Origin: Desulfobacula sp.
GTDB taxonomy: Bacteria > Desulfobacterota > Desulfobacteria > Desulfobacterales > Desulfobacteraceae
Length of the DNA: 15,328 nt
Direction: 5' to 3'
NCBI GenBank assembly: GCA_018702715.1
Contig: JABIYQ010000068.1
Span: forward strand, 1 to 15,328
In this document: piece by piece, positions 1-6,647 of the stretch
Numbering within the stretch: position 1 is the first letter of the stretch
How the letters are laid out: the number at the start of each line of letters is the position of its first letter
The notes under the pieces: model-generated
What the model saw: the letters and a program-made list of their open reading frames with translations, nothing else
Told to the model about the DNA's origin: nothing
Database searches by the model: none
Program-made: the position numbers and the translations under genes

Positions 1-141
1 CCTGGGCTTGAACAGATACGTCCAAAGCTGATACGGACTCATCTGCCACAATCAGTGAGGGGCGTGTAATCAAGGCTCTGGCAATGGCTATGCGCTGGCG
101 TTGACCACCGGAAAATTCATGGGGAAACTTGTCCGTATCTG
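1..141 (-). pseudogene. Fragment of oligopeptide/dipeptide ABC-transporter ATP-binding protein (DppF/OppF type)
   Basis: The minus strand translates in one open frame to a stretch with the ABC signature FSGGQRQR, followed by IAIARAL and a Walker B-like LIVADE, then SALDVSVQAQ. These are hallmarks of the ATPase subunits that energise oligopeptide uptake at the inner membrane. The C-terminal side runs off the left edge. The N-terminal side (Walker A and the Q-loop) is missing because the reading meets the M20 peptidase fragment of the opposite strand at about 140-150. I see no start codon or upstream domain, so this is most likely a truncated remnant at an insertion boundary. The part outside the window may be longer. 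The family call is secure; the exact breakpoint is an estimate. Confidence 0.75.
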
Positions 142-398
142 TGGGATATGTGGATATTAGAACCATTCCCGGTCAAGTTCATAAACAGATCAAGATGCAG
201 TTGCAGGAAATACTTAACCAATTGGCTGCAGATGATCCTGATTTCTATGCACAAATCGAGTTTATAGCGGATAAGCCTGTTGTCAGCATGGACAAAGAAG
301 AACCCATTGTCATGATTGCAGCAGGGGCGTACAAAGATATCACGGGTAAAGATCCTGTTTATAATGGCGTTCCAGGAGCCATTGATGGAGTTTTTTAA
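141..398 (+). pseudogene. Fragment of M20-family metallopeptidase (ArgE/DapE/ACY1 type)
   Basis: The translation contains VDIRTIPGQ, typical of the start of the M20 dimerisation domain. It is followed by a helix-rich stretch, then EEPIVMIAAGAYKDITGKDP and GVPGAIDG, which resemble the second half of the peptidase. The frame ends in TAA right after GAIDGVF, where intact members continue with further metal-binding residues. About 85 residues remain of a protein usually near 400, with both ends missing. An ATG at 129 opens the frame, but its first codons lie in the ABC-ATPase remnant read from the other strand, so it is probably not a real start. No function is expected. Its company with a peptide-transporter remnant suggests a former peptide-use cluster broken by insertion. 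Confidence 0.7.
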
Positions 399-435
399 GG
401 GATTTAAAGGATTACAGATAAAAAAACATGTTGAG

Positions 436-2574
436 TCAGCGGTATGTAAAAGGGAAAATACGTTCAGGGTATTTTCTTACTTCTTTAAGGACTGTCTGGA
501 AATCCGATTCCTTTAAAAAATTGAAATGATCTGCATCAAGATTTTTAGCAGATGTTTTGATATCTTTTTCCCAACGGGTAAAATCAATCTCGAAATTTTT
601 TTTAGTTTCCTTCCTGTAATTTGCGAGCATGGATATGGGCAAAAGTGACATAACATGAATTGACGGGCCTAAGTGATCTGAAAGACAAATGTCAATACTT
701 TTGATCATCATTGTTATGGCTTCATCAATATGGCCGAGACTGTATGCTATCTGGCCTGTATTATATGCAAAAAGCTGCCATGGGTGGGTGTCCATTTTAA
801 TGCTGTCAAGCCTTGGTCCTATCCATTGGTAATATTTTTTTCTTATTGGATGATCCTTGACCTGGCAAAAAAAACGGGCAAGTAAAGCATACCCCCAAGG
901 GTCTAATTCTACCGGCTGTATCAGGATATTTTCAAGAATGTTGATTTCAAGATATGCTTTCAGGCTTTCCTCTGCTTTAACAAAATTACCTGCATCAAGG
1001 CGGGCAAAGGTTATATAGCTCAGGTGTCGCTTCCATTCATCCTTGAATTCAGGTGTGGTGCCTTTGCCAAGTGCCTTGCAGGCTTTTTGAGAAAGGTTTT
1101 CAGATTCTTCAATATATCCTGGCCCGCAAAAAGCCACGTTCTGCATAATCGTTCCATAAAACCGGCCTGTAAGAAGATCAGTGGTACAACCAAAATCACA
1201 TTTTTGCTTATATTGTGACTCAAGAAATTTCAGTAATCCGGTTAATTCATCGGAAAGATTTTTATGGAAAAAGAACCTGTTGTGATTAAAAACCAGTGCA
1301 TGGTTATAAAAGGTGACAACGATTTCCATATCAGCCTGCAATACTTTTTTTGTCAAACCCAGACCATAATTTTTCCATTTTGATGCATCTTCAATACAAC
1401 CCAGGTGGTTTGCCAGGGACAGGTTAGCCGAACACCACTTCAAGGTTGCAACAGGTGAAACGTTGGACAGTTGGTCAAGGACATTCTGTTTTATCAGTTT
1501 ACTGATCGCCTTGCCTTTATCAAGCAGATACCCGTCAACAATTTTTTCAAAATTAGATGTAAAAATAAAAAAAAGTGAGGGATTGTTAATCACTTTATAT
1601 AGTGTTTTGTCAATTGAACGTTCATTTTGTATCCAGGTTATCCATTCAGCAGGAAGGTTGCCGATATTTTCAGCAAATAGTTTTGGGTCTTGGATTATAT
1701 TAGATAAAAGTGATAATTTTTCTTTGTGTTTTTCAGAATACAAAGAAAAAAACATCCAGGCCTGTTTGAAATTAGAAACTGGAATCAGTACTGGCTTTTT
1801 TTCTTTTTGGACAACATCGTTGGCAAAAGGATAAAGCAACCCATCAAATCTCAATTCAGCACCCATAATTTTTTTATCAAGATGGCCAATCTTTGTAATG
1901 GTTCCATCCGCCTCAATACCTCCGGTAGCCACAAGTTTTGTGGTTACCGGTCTTGCCGTTAAAATTCGGGTAAAACCCAGGGCAAGGGGAAGTCCCAGGG
2001 AGATATCCTTAAATTGGACCGTTTTTCCGGGAATGGTTAAGGGAAAACATAAAAAAAATTTCTTTCCAACCGGCTGTACAAAGCTTGTTGCCATCTGCTT
2101 TGCCTTTTCAACAGCCTGTAACAATGTATCGCTCAATATCGGCTGAGCCCACTCAGGAATCATGTAGTATTCCAGTTTTTCGTCCAGCAACCCGATTATA
2201 AATAATCGGATACCTGCGGTGTTATTTCCTGTAAAAATGACAGGTACTGAACACCAGGAACCCATTTTGGTCGACCCAAGGCTAAGTCCAAGATATTTTT
2301 TTACATCTAACGTGTCAGTTAAAAAAGATTCTGCCCAGGAAGGCTGTCCACTTTCTTCTTTTAATAAAAAACTGGTTAACAGGTAGAGGTTAAAAAGTTC
2401 CTTCAAGCCTTTTGATATCGCTCCAATGCTTGTTATTGCCTGATATTTGTTTTTAAAGTCCTGGTGTGAAATTTCCTTAAAGGGTGAATAGCTACAAGTT
2501 AAGAGTACATCTTTAAACATTATATGATGGTTTTGTGCAAGGAATTCAAGGCTTGAAATATTACCGGAACTCAT
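436..2574 (-). CDS. Lon-like (S16) serine protease fused to a C-terminal TPR-like helical region
   Basis: This 712-aa protein has a Lon proteolytic fold at about residues 105-275. The stretch from Ser192 (context KDISLG, matching the DGPSAG site of Lon) to Lys235 (context GHLDKKI, matching GGLKEKL) aligns with E. coli Lon without a gap. The Ser-Lys spacing of 43 residues is the same as S679-K722, and the intervening P-V, T-G, G and I-G landmarks fall at the same places. A peptidase activity is therefore expected. There is no AAA+ ATPase domain, so it is not a housekeeping Lon. Residues 1-100 are mostly helical. Residues about 300-712 are helical with TPR character, clearest at 600-631 (QIAYSLGHIDEAI). 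I see no CARF or SAVED domain, unlike CalpL. The start overlaps the previous stop as ATGA (2574-2571) and has AAGGA six bases upstream, so translation is coupled to the ZAS-motif gene. The likely substrate is that neighbour, by analogy with CalpL/CalpT and Csx29/Csx30 (inference). Confidence 0.8.
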   Translation of the reverse strand: MSSGNISSLEFLAQNHHIMFKDVLLTCSYSPFKEISHQDFKNKYQAITSIGAISKGLKELFNLYLLTSFLLKEESGQPSWAESFLTDTLDVKKYLGLSLGSTKMGSWCSVPVIFTGNNTAGIRLFIIGLLDEKLEYYMIPEWAQPILSDTLLQAVEKAKQMATSFVQPVGKKFFLCFPLTIPGKTVQFKDISLGLPLALGFTRILTARPVTTKLVATGGIEADGTITKIGHLDKKIMGAELRFDGLLYPFANDVVQKEKKPVLIPVSNFKQAWMFFSLYSEKHKEKLSLLSNIIQDPKLFAENIGNLPAEWITWIQNERSIDKTLYKVINNPSLFFIFTSNFEKIVDGYLLDKGKAISKLIKQNVLDQLSNVSPVATLKWCSANLSLANHLGCIEDASKWKNYGLGLTKKVLQADMEIVVTFYNHALVFNHNRFFFHKNLSDELTGLLKFLESQYKQKCDFGCTTDLLTGRFYGTIMQNVAFCGPGYIEESENLSQKACKALGKGTTPEFKDEWKRHLSYITFARLDAGNFVKAEESLKAYLEINILENILIQPVELDPWGYALLARFFCQVKDHPIRKKYYQWIGPRLDSIKMDTHPWQLFAYNTGQIAYSLGHIDEAITMMIKSIDICLSDHLGPSIHVMSLLPISMLANYRKETKKNFEIDFTRWEKDIKTSAKNLDADHFNFLKESDFQTVLKEVRKYPERIFPFTYR

Positions 2575-3749
2575 GAACGATCCTTTTCACTGATATCATC
2601 AATAATAATAATTGACACACAGTCGTCTTTTCTTTTTACCCTGTCAAATTGTGCTAAAAAATTTTTACTGATACCATCCCAGGAGCATTTTCCAGAAGTC
2701 GACGATCTGTTTTTTTTATCTGAAATAAAACACATGAAAGAAAGTTCCTTCATACCCACTGCAAGACCTGGAATTTCCCCTGTGACGGTGTATCCTTCAG
2801 ATGATGATTTTTCATGAAACACTGGACATTCAACTGGTTTTACGGCTTTTATTTCCCCATCCCGAATACATAAGCATGCAGCGATGATCTCTTTGTGATC
2901 ATCTGCTGAAGCTGAAAGGCGAATGGATTCCGGTGCAAATCGAAGCAAAGCAAAGCATTCCTCTATAGTTTCTGGTTGCCACAACCATTCAATATCACCC
3001 TTAACCTTTTTTATTTTTCCAATAAGCGTATCAATTGAACAGTGGGCAAAGGAAAAAATATTTGAAGTCTGTTTTTCCATAAGTTCATTAACTGCCTGAA
3101 TTGAAAAAGAATACCCGGTTTTTATTTCAAGCTCTTGAAAATATTGTCTTGGATCATCTTCGATAAGGGGTAAAAGGCGGGGCGCCCAGTCAGGAAGGAT
3201 ATTGGGATCTTCATGCATTTTCAGTGTCTGGTCCACCACATCATCAGCTACTTGTCCCAGGCACTGATCAAGATATTGTTTTTTAAGTATATATATGTTC
3301 CAGGGTTCGATAAAGAATTCATAAGATCCCGTTCTGAGCTTTTCCGGAACCACAAGATCCCCGGGAGAAGCAAGATATATATCATGCCAGGTCTGAGCAA
3401 CCAGAATTTCATCATCAATTTCGCTTTGATCTTTCAGAACAATTACAAGAGGCGCATTATAATAATAGCCTTCCTGCCAGCGACAAAAGTTTTTATTCAG
3501 AATCCTTAACTGGCCTTTCTTGATATTTTTATAATCATCTTGATTGTTTGACAGGTTGAACTTTTTTTTAAAATCTACAGATAATGCATTCCATGCATCG
3601 ATTTCATTTTTAATATCAGTGGAACAAAAGGGGCATATGTCCCTATGCCTTTTGTTCTCTGTCTGATAGTCTTTCTGGGTCCTGACATCTTGTGGAGGGC
3701 AGGTTCGGATTTGGGTGGCAAAGGCCAGTGCCTGTTTTCGAGTATACAT
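2571..3749 (-). CDS. ZAS-motif protein, probable anti-sigma factor and candidate protease substrate
   Basis: This 392-aa protein belongs to no family I can name. Near its N-terminus it carries HRDICPFC (His35, Cys39, Cys42), an exact H-x3-C-x2-C arrangement as in zinc-binding anti-sigma (ZAS) domains; Cys17 upstream could supply a further ligand. The middle (about 60-250) is mixed and hydrophilic. The last 120 residues look like a beta-rich domain (for example EIKAVKPVECPVF and CVSIIIIDD). No membrane segment is seen, so it should be cytoplasmic. The start chosen is ATG 3749, with GAAGGG just upstream; an in-frame GTG at 3785 lacks a ribosome site. It lies between a sigma-like gene (90 bp upstream, a gap with an A11 run on this strand and at best a weak internal promoter) and the Lon gene (ATGA overlap). 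By position and motif it should hold the sigma protein until cut by the Lon-like protease. That role is inference; a generic zinc-finger protein is the alternative. Confidence 0.65.
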   Translation of the reverse strand: MYTRKQALAFATQIRTCPPQDVRTQKDYQTENKRHRDICPFCSTDIKNEIDAWNALSVDFKKKFNLSNNQDDYKNIKKGQLRILNKNFCRWQEGYYYNAPLVIVLKDQSEIDDEILVAQTWHDIYLASPGDLVVPEKLRTGSYEFFIEPWNIYILKKQYLDQCLGQVADDVVDQTLKMHEDPNILPDWAPRLLPLIEDDPRQYFQELEIKTGYSFSIQAVNELMEKQTSNIFSFAHCSIDTLIGKIKKVKGDIEWLWQPETIEECFALLRFAPESIRLSASADDHKEIIAACLCIRDGEIKAVKPVECPVFHEKSSSEGYTVTGEIPGLAVGMKELSFMCFISDKKNRSSTSGKCSWDGISKNFLAQFDRVKRKDDCVSIIIIDDISEKDRS

Positions 3750-3838
3750 TTTTTCCCTTCTACAAACGCTTATAAAAAAAATCACCAGGTAAGTGTGTTT
3801 ACGGATATATTCTTTTTTTTTTTAAAACCAAGGTCAGT

Positions 3839-4855
3839 TTAGCCCCCATTGACCATTATGGTTTGTTCAAGTTTTTCACACAATTTATTTGTGAAAAATC
3901 GGAAAGCATCAAGATCAGGTCTTTCATTTTTCCATACGGGTTCCGGTGAAAGCCATTCAAGAGGTCGTAAAAATGTTTTAAGCCTGGCCCTGAGTTTATC
4001 CCTTTGATATGAAAGGTTGGCTTTCCTATCCATTAATGCTGATATTTCAATGCTTTTAAGCCCCTGGCATTCATAATAATAAAATATCTTTTTTTCTTCA
4101 CCCTGGAGAATATTAAAAAAATTAACAGCCCATTTACGGATGTACGAAAGCTTTTCACTATCCGGCCCAGGATCATCAGCTTTATTTATCAGGGGGTTAA
4201 ATTGATATTTTTTTTCTTCACTGTTACCAGTTAAGGGAAAAGACGCTATTGAAGCACTCAATTGGACATATTTATTTATCCAGGAAAAAAAATCCCTGAT
4301 ACTTATTCTGATATGTGGCTCAAAAGTTGCTGCGGCACTTTCTTTCCAGAAATAAACTGCCAGTTTTAATATGGTTTTCTTTTTTGTCATGGATTTATAA
4401 TTCATTGGAATATCGTCAGGAAAAGCAATTGCCATCAGATCTTCAGCCAGAATAATAGTATTGGGTTTTGTATCTGACATGCCAAAACATAACCCCCTGC
4501 TCCGGGATTTATATTTTTTCAACTCGCTGGACTCGCGCAAGACGACAGAAACACGCCTGTAAAAATATCGCCATGCATTATCATAAATATCCTTGCTTTC
4601 CTCCTTGCTGCGGACTCTTTCAATGACATGGTTTAAAAATCCAGTGCTTATGTAACCGGCAAGACCTCTGGCACCCTGCAAAAGGATTTTCTGAATGCCA
4701 GGCTTTTGAAGGATAAAAGCCAGAAGTTCCTGATAAATTTCCCGTGCATCTGATAATTGCAGGTTCAAGCCGGGCAAAGAAATATTTTGAAAGGTCATTT
4801 TTTGATAAAGACGATCTGCAATGGTTTTAAGCAGTTTTTCATTTTCAGGTTGCAA
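3839..4855 (-). CDS. Sigma-70/ECF-like RNA polymerase sigma factor
   Basis: Residues about 247-296 read like sigma region 4: an LQGEEKKIFYYYECQG helix, then SIEISALMDRKANLSYQRDK, a helix-turn-helix that would bind a -35 element. Residues about 35-84 (DAREIYQELLAFIL, then LAGYISTGFLNHVIERVR) resemble region 2.2-2.4 of ECF sigma factors. An insert of about 150 residues separates the two, and 42 residues follow region 4, so it is longer than a usual ECF factor (about 180-200 aa). The frame opens with TTG at 4855, which has no ribosome site. A far better start (ATG 4896) lies in another frame and joins through an A6 run; see the separate entry at 4856-4896. The gene sits directly before the ZAS-motif gene, the classic sigma/anti-sigma order. 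It probably redirects transcription after target recognition, like CalpS or the RpoE of type III-E loci (inference). Confidence 0.7.
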   Translation of the reverse strand: MQPENEKLLKTIADRLYQKMTFQNISLPGLNLQLSDAREIYQELLAFILQKPGIQKILLQGARGLAGYISTGFLNHVIERVRSKEESKDIYDNAWRYFYRRVSVVLRESSELKKYKSRSRGLCFGMSDTKPNTIILAEDLMAIAFPDDIPMNYKSMTKKKTILKLAVYFWKESAAATFEPHIRISIRDFFSWINKYVQLSASIASFPLTGNSEEKKYQFNPLINKADDPGPDSEKLSYIRKWAVNFFNILQGEEKKIFYYYECQGLKSIEISALMDRKANLSYQRDKLRARLKTFLRPLEWLSPEPVWKNERPDLDAFRFFTNKLCEKLEQTIMVNGG

Positions 4856-4896
4856 AAGCCATTGTTCAAATTTTTTGGGGTTATGCTTTCACTCAT
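4856..4896 (-). other. Probable true start of the sigma gene, separated by a one-base shift at an A6 run
   Basis: ATG 4896 overlaps the stop of the 162-aa gene (ATGA, 4896-4893) and has AAGGA nine bases upstream, the best initiation signal in the area. Its frame (MSESITPKN) soon leaves the sigma frame, but a -1 shift at the A6 run (4876-4871 on this strand, in C4A6T3) gives MSESITPKKFEQWLLQPENEK and leads straight into the sigma protein, adding 14 residues (352 aa). In the zero frame the site reads A AAA AAT, a plausible slippery heptamer. The causes could be programmed -1 frameshifting, transcript slippage, a real indel mutation, or a sequencing error in a homopolymer. Confidence 0.55.
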
Positions 4897-5381
4897 TCGG
4901 TTAAGTCCTTTTCCCGGTCGAATCGTATGTCATTTTCCGGTACTTCGCCCAGAAATCTCAAGGTACCTGCTTCCAACGGGGGTATATTAAAGGGTAACCT
5001 TTCAACCAGAAAAGATTTTTTATCCATAGGAATATCTGTATGCAAAAGCCTTGTTCCTTTTTCGATCCATCTTGAATGTTTCCCTTGATATGTAGATGAG
5101 CATGGACATACCTTAAATCCTGCAGATGCACCAAGGGGTTTTAAAGCAAAGACCGGGTGTGTGCCATCAGGGGGTTTTTTGACTACAAATCGGCCGCCCG
5201 TCCACTTTTTTAAATTTTTATCAGGAGCACCTTTGAAAAAAAAGTTTTTCCGCCAATATTCAAGGGGCAGGAATTTAACTGATCCCAGTATCAGGTCAGA
5301 ATTTTTTTCTGCTATGGAAACAGCCAGTTGTTCTTTCCATACATCATTGTACCCGAACATTTGCGTTGCAGTGTGCATCAT
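4893..5381 (-). CDS. Hypothetical protein, 162 aa, possible SH3-like (PemK/MazF-like) fold
   Basis: I do not recognise this protein. It is the first gene of the minus-strand operon. The central part runs HPVFALKPLG, GFKVCPCSS, then SFLVERLPFNIP and LRFLGEVPENDI. That order of strands and the C-terminal LG-x-x-x-E-x-D ending recall the small barrel of PemK/MazF-like proteins, but key toxin residues cannot be confirmed by eye. No signal peptide or membrane segment is visible. The start is ATG 5381 or the adjacent ATG 5378, with GAGG just upstream; an in-frame stop lies two codons before. Its stop overlaps the ATG of the sigma gene. In type III-E loci a small third protein (Csx31) accompanies the substrate (Csx30) and RpoE, so this gene could play an equivalent part; that is analogy from gene order only. 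Confidence 0.6.
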   Translation of the reverse strand: MMHTATQMFGYNDVWKEQLAVSIAEKNSDLILGSVKFLPLEYWRKNFFFKGAPDKNLKKWTGGRFVVKKPPDGTHPVFALKPLGASAGFKVCPCSSTYQGKHSRWIEKGTRLLHTDIPMDKKSFLVERLPFNIPPLEAGTLRFLGEVPENDIRFDREKDLTE

Positions 5382-5454
5382 ACCTCATAATCAACCATTT
5401 ATAAAAGGCTTGTTATCGTACATCTCTTGTATTCTGTCCGGCTCAGGATTGTAA

Positions 5455-5485
5455 ACTATAAGCCTTTTTTTTATTTTAATGTCAA
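5455..5485 (-). promoter_or_regulatory. Candidate sigma-70 promoter of the protease/sigma operon
   Basis: On the minus strand a perfect TTGACA (5485-5480) is followed, 19 bases later, by TATAGT (5460-5455, five of six matches). An A-rich stretch upstream could act as an UP element. The spacing is two longer than ideal. Transcription would start near 5448, about 70 bases before the first ATG. Confidence 0.45.
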
Positions 5486-5554
5486 CCCTAATTTTTTTTG
5501 AAAAATTTAAAAATAAATCCGTTTATCAATATAATGTTAAGAATAAACTAAGAT

Positions 5555-5574
5555 AATAGGTATTTATACCTATT
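5555..5574. promoter_or_regulatory. 20-bp palindrome, likely operator
   Basis: AATAGGTATTTATACCTATT has 9-bp perfectly complementary arms around a 2-base centre. The size and symmetry suit a dimeric helix-turn-helix repressor. Its right end overlaps a TTGACG that could serve as the -35 box of the cas operon, so binding would block transcription. No regulator gene for it is seen in the window. Confidence 0.5.
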
Positions 5575-5601
5575 GACGAGTACGTTTAGTTTTACTAATT
5601 G
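5573..5601 (+). promoter_or_regulatory. Candidate promoter of the cas operon
   Basis: TTGACG (5573-5578, five of six matches) is followed by weak -10 choices: ACTAAT (5594-5599, spacing 15) or TAATTG (5596-5601, spacing 17). The palindrome at 5555-5574 overlaps the -35. The weak -10 means this is only a suggestion; it could instead be read by an alternative sigma factor. Confidence 0.3.
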
Positions 5602-5678
5602 ATGATAAGTCATTTAGAAGGAACAATAGACATAATATTTTAAAATCGGCAGACATATCACCTCGGGAGATTGAAAAA

Positions 5679-6647
5679 ATGATTTTCGGGAGATACACAT
5701 TTAAACTCAAGCTTAAAGATGATGCCATCCTCCCCTTTTACAAAGGCTCGACCTTCAGGGGTGTATTAGGGCATGCCCTTAAAAAAACAGTCTGTGCATT
5801 AAAACACCAGACCTGTGCGACTTGTATTTTAAGGAAGAACTGTACATACGCCCTTGTTTTTGAAACAGCCCATGCTGTTGAAATGCCTGATCTGTCAAGG
5901 ATTTCTTCCCCACCGCACCCAATGGTACTGGAGCCGCCGCTGACTCAAAGAACAATGTTTAACAAGGGTGAATTCTTAGAATACTCACTTCTTCTTTTCG
6001 GCCAACTGAATCAGAACCTACCTCATTTTATTTATGCATTTGATCAGATGGGTCAGATGGGTATTGGCAAAAAAATTAACGGGAAACGAAGCCGATTTGT
6101 TCTTGAAACTGTCAAACAGTCAGATTCAGTTCTGTTCAGTGAAGGGGATGAGTCAATAAATCTGCCTGAAAAACTGGAAACGATTAACCTTGCTATCAGT
6201 GCACCAAGGAATAGGAAAAAAATGCTCATAAAGATGATTACTCCTTTAAGAATTTTGAGCACACACAACGGGAACCCTGCCCTTGAATTCCAGATCCTTG
6301 TAAAGTCCATGATCCGGAGGACAACTGCTTTACTCAATTCCTATGGAAAAGGGGAACCGGATCTGGATTATTCGGGTCTCGTAAAAAAAGCGGGAGATAT
6401 CAAGATAACAGAAAATAAACTGACCTGGTTTGACTGGCAAAGGTACTCTGCAAAGCAGGACAAAAAGATGTTCATGGGAGGTTTGACAGGTGAAATAGAA
6501 TACAGGGGAGACCTGGCCCTTTTCATGCCTTTAATTGAAGCGTCAGAAAAAGTCCATATTGGTAAAAATACATCTTTTGGGCTGGGAAAAATAGCAACAA
6601 AAAATGTTGATAATAAAAAAGGAGAAATAAATGGCATTTCCTGTTAG
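5679..6647 (+). CDS. cas6: Cas6 family CRISPR pre-crRNA endoribonuclease
   Basis: Cas6 cuts the long array transcript within each repeat, leaving crRNAs with an 8-nt 5' handle. This 322-aa protein has the RAMP-type start FRGVLGHAL (residues 26-33) and a Cys cluster (Cys39, 46, 49, 55) seen in Cas6 variants of bacterial type III loci. The C-terminal glycine-rich RNA-binding loop is HIGKNTSFGLGKI (293-305). The catalytic residue cannot be named by eye. ATG 5679 has GGGAG nine bases upstream. It is the first gene of the plus-strand operon and overlaps cmr1 by 17 bases. The repeat at the right end supports its role: a short stem ends exactly before ATTGAGAC, the expected cut point. Confidence 0.85.
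   Translation: MIFGRYTFKLKLKDDAILPFYKGSTFRGVLGHALKKTVCALKHQTCATCILRKNCTYALVFETAHAVEMPDLSRISSPPHPMVLEPPLTQRTMFNKGEFLEYSLLLFGQLNQNLPHFIYAFDQMGQMGIGKKINGKRSRFVLETVKQSDSVLFSEGDESINLPEKLETINLAISAPRNRKKMLIKMITPLRILSTHNGNPALEFQILVKSMIRRTTALLNSYGKGEPDLDYSGLVKKAGDIKITENKLTWFDWQRYSAKQDKKMFMGGLTGEIEYRGDLALFMPLIEASEKVHIGKNTSFGLGKIATKNVDNKKGEINGISC

Larger units (their letters stand above)
5382..5678. promoter_or_regulatory. Divergent control region between the protease/sigma operon and the cas operon
   Basis: This 297-bp AT-rich region has no credible gene. It holds a candidate minus-strand promoter (5455-5485), a 20-bp palindrome (5555-5574) and a candidate plus-strand promoter (5573-5601). It also holds a 9-bp dyad with arms AAAAGGCTT (5403-5411) and AAGCCTTTT (5460-5468); the second arm overlaps the minus-strand -10 box and continues into a T run on the plus strand. 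Control of both operons from one place would let a single regulator coordinate the CRISPR effector and its downstream switch. Confidence 0.6.

Noticed and set aside
129..398. 89-aa open frame as an intact small gene
   Set aside because: Its body is the middle of an M20 peptidase and its first codons overlap an ABC-ATPase remnant on the other strand; treated as a pseudogene.
316..516. 66-aa plus-strand frame
   Set aside because: It overlaps the M20 fragment and the end of the protease gene in other frames and resembles no protein.
436..2574. Calling the Lon-like protein CalpL
   Set aside because: CalpL carries a SAVED domain; here the region after the Lon domain looks TPR-like, with no SAVED or CARF pattern visible.
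3750..3785. Upstream GTG start for the ZAS-motif protein
   Set aside because: No ribosome site there, whereas ATG 3749 has a good GAAGGG just upstream.
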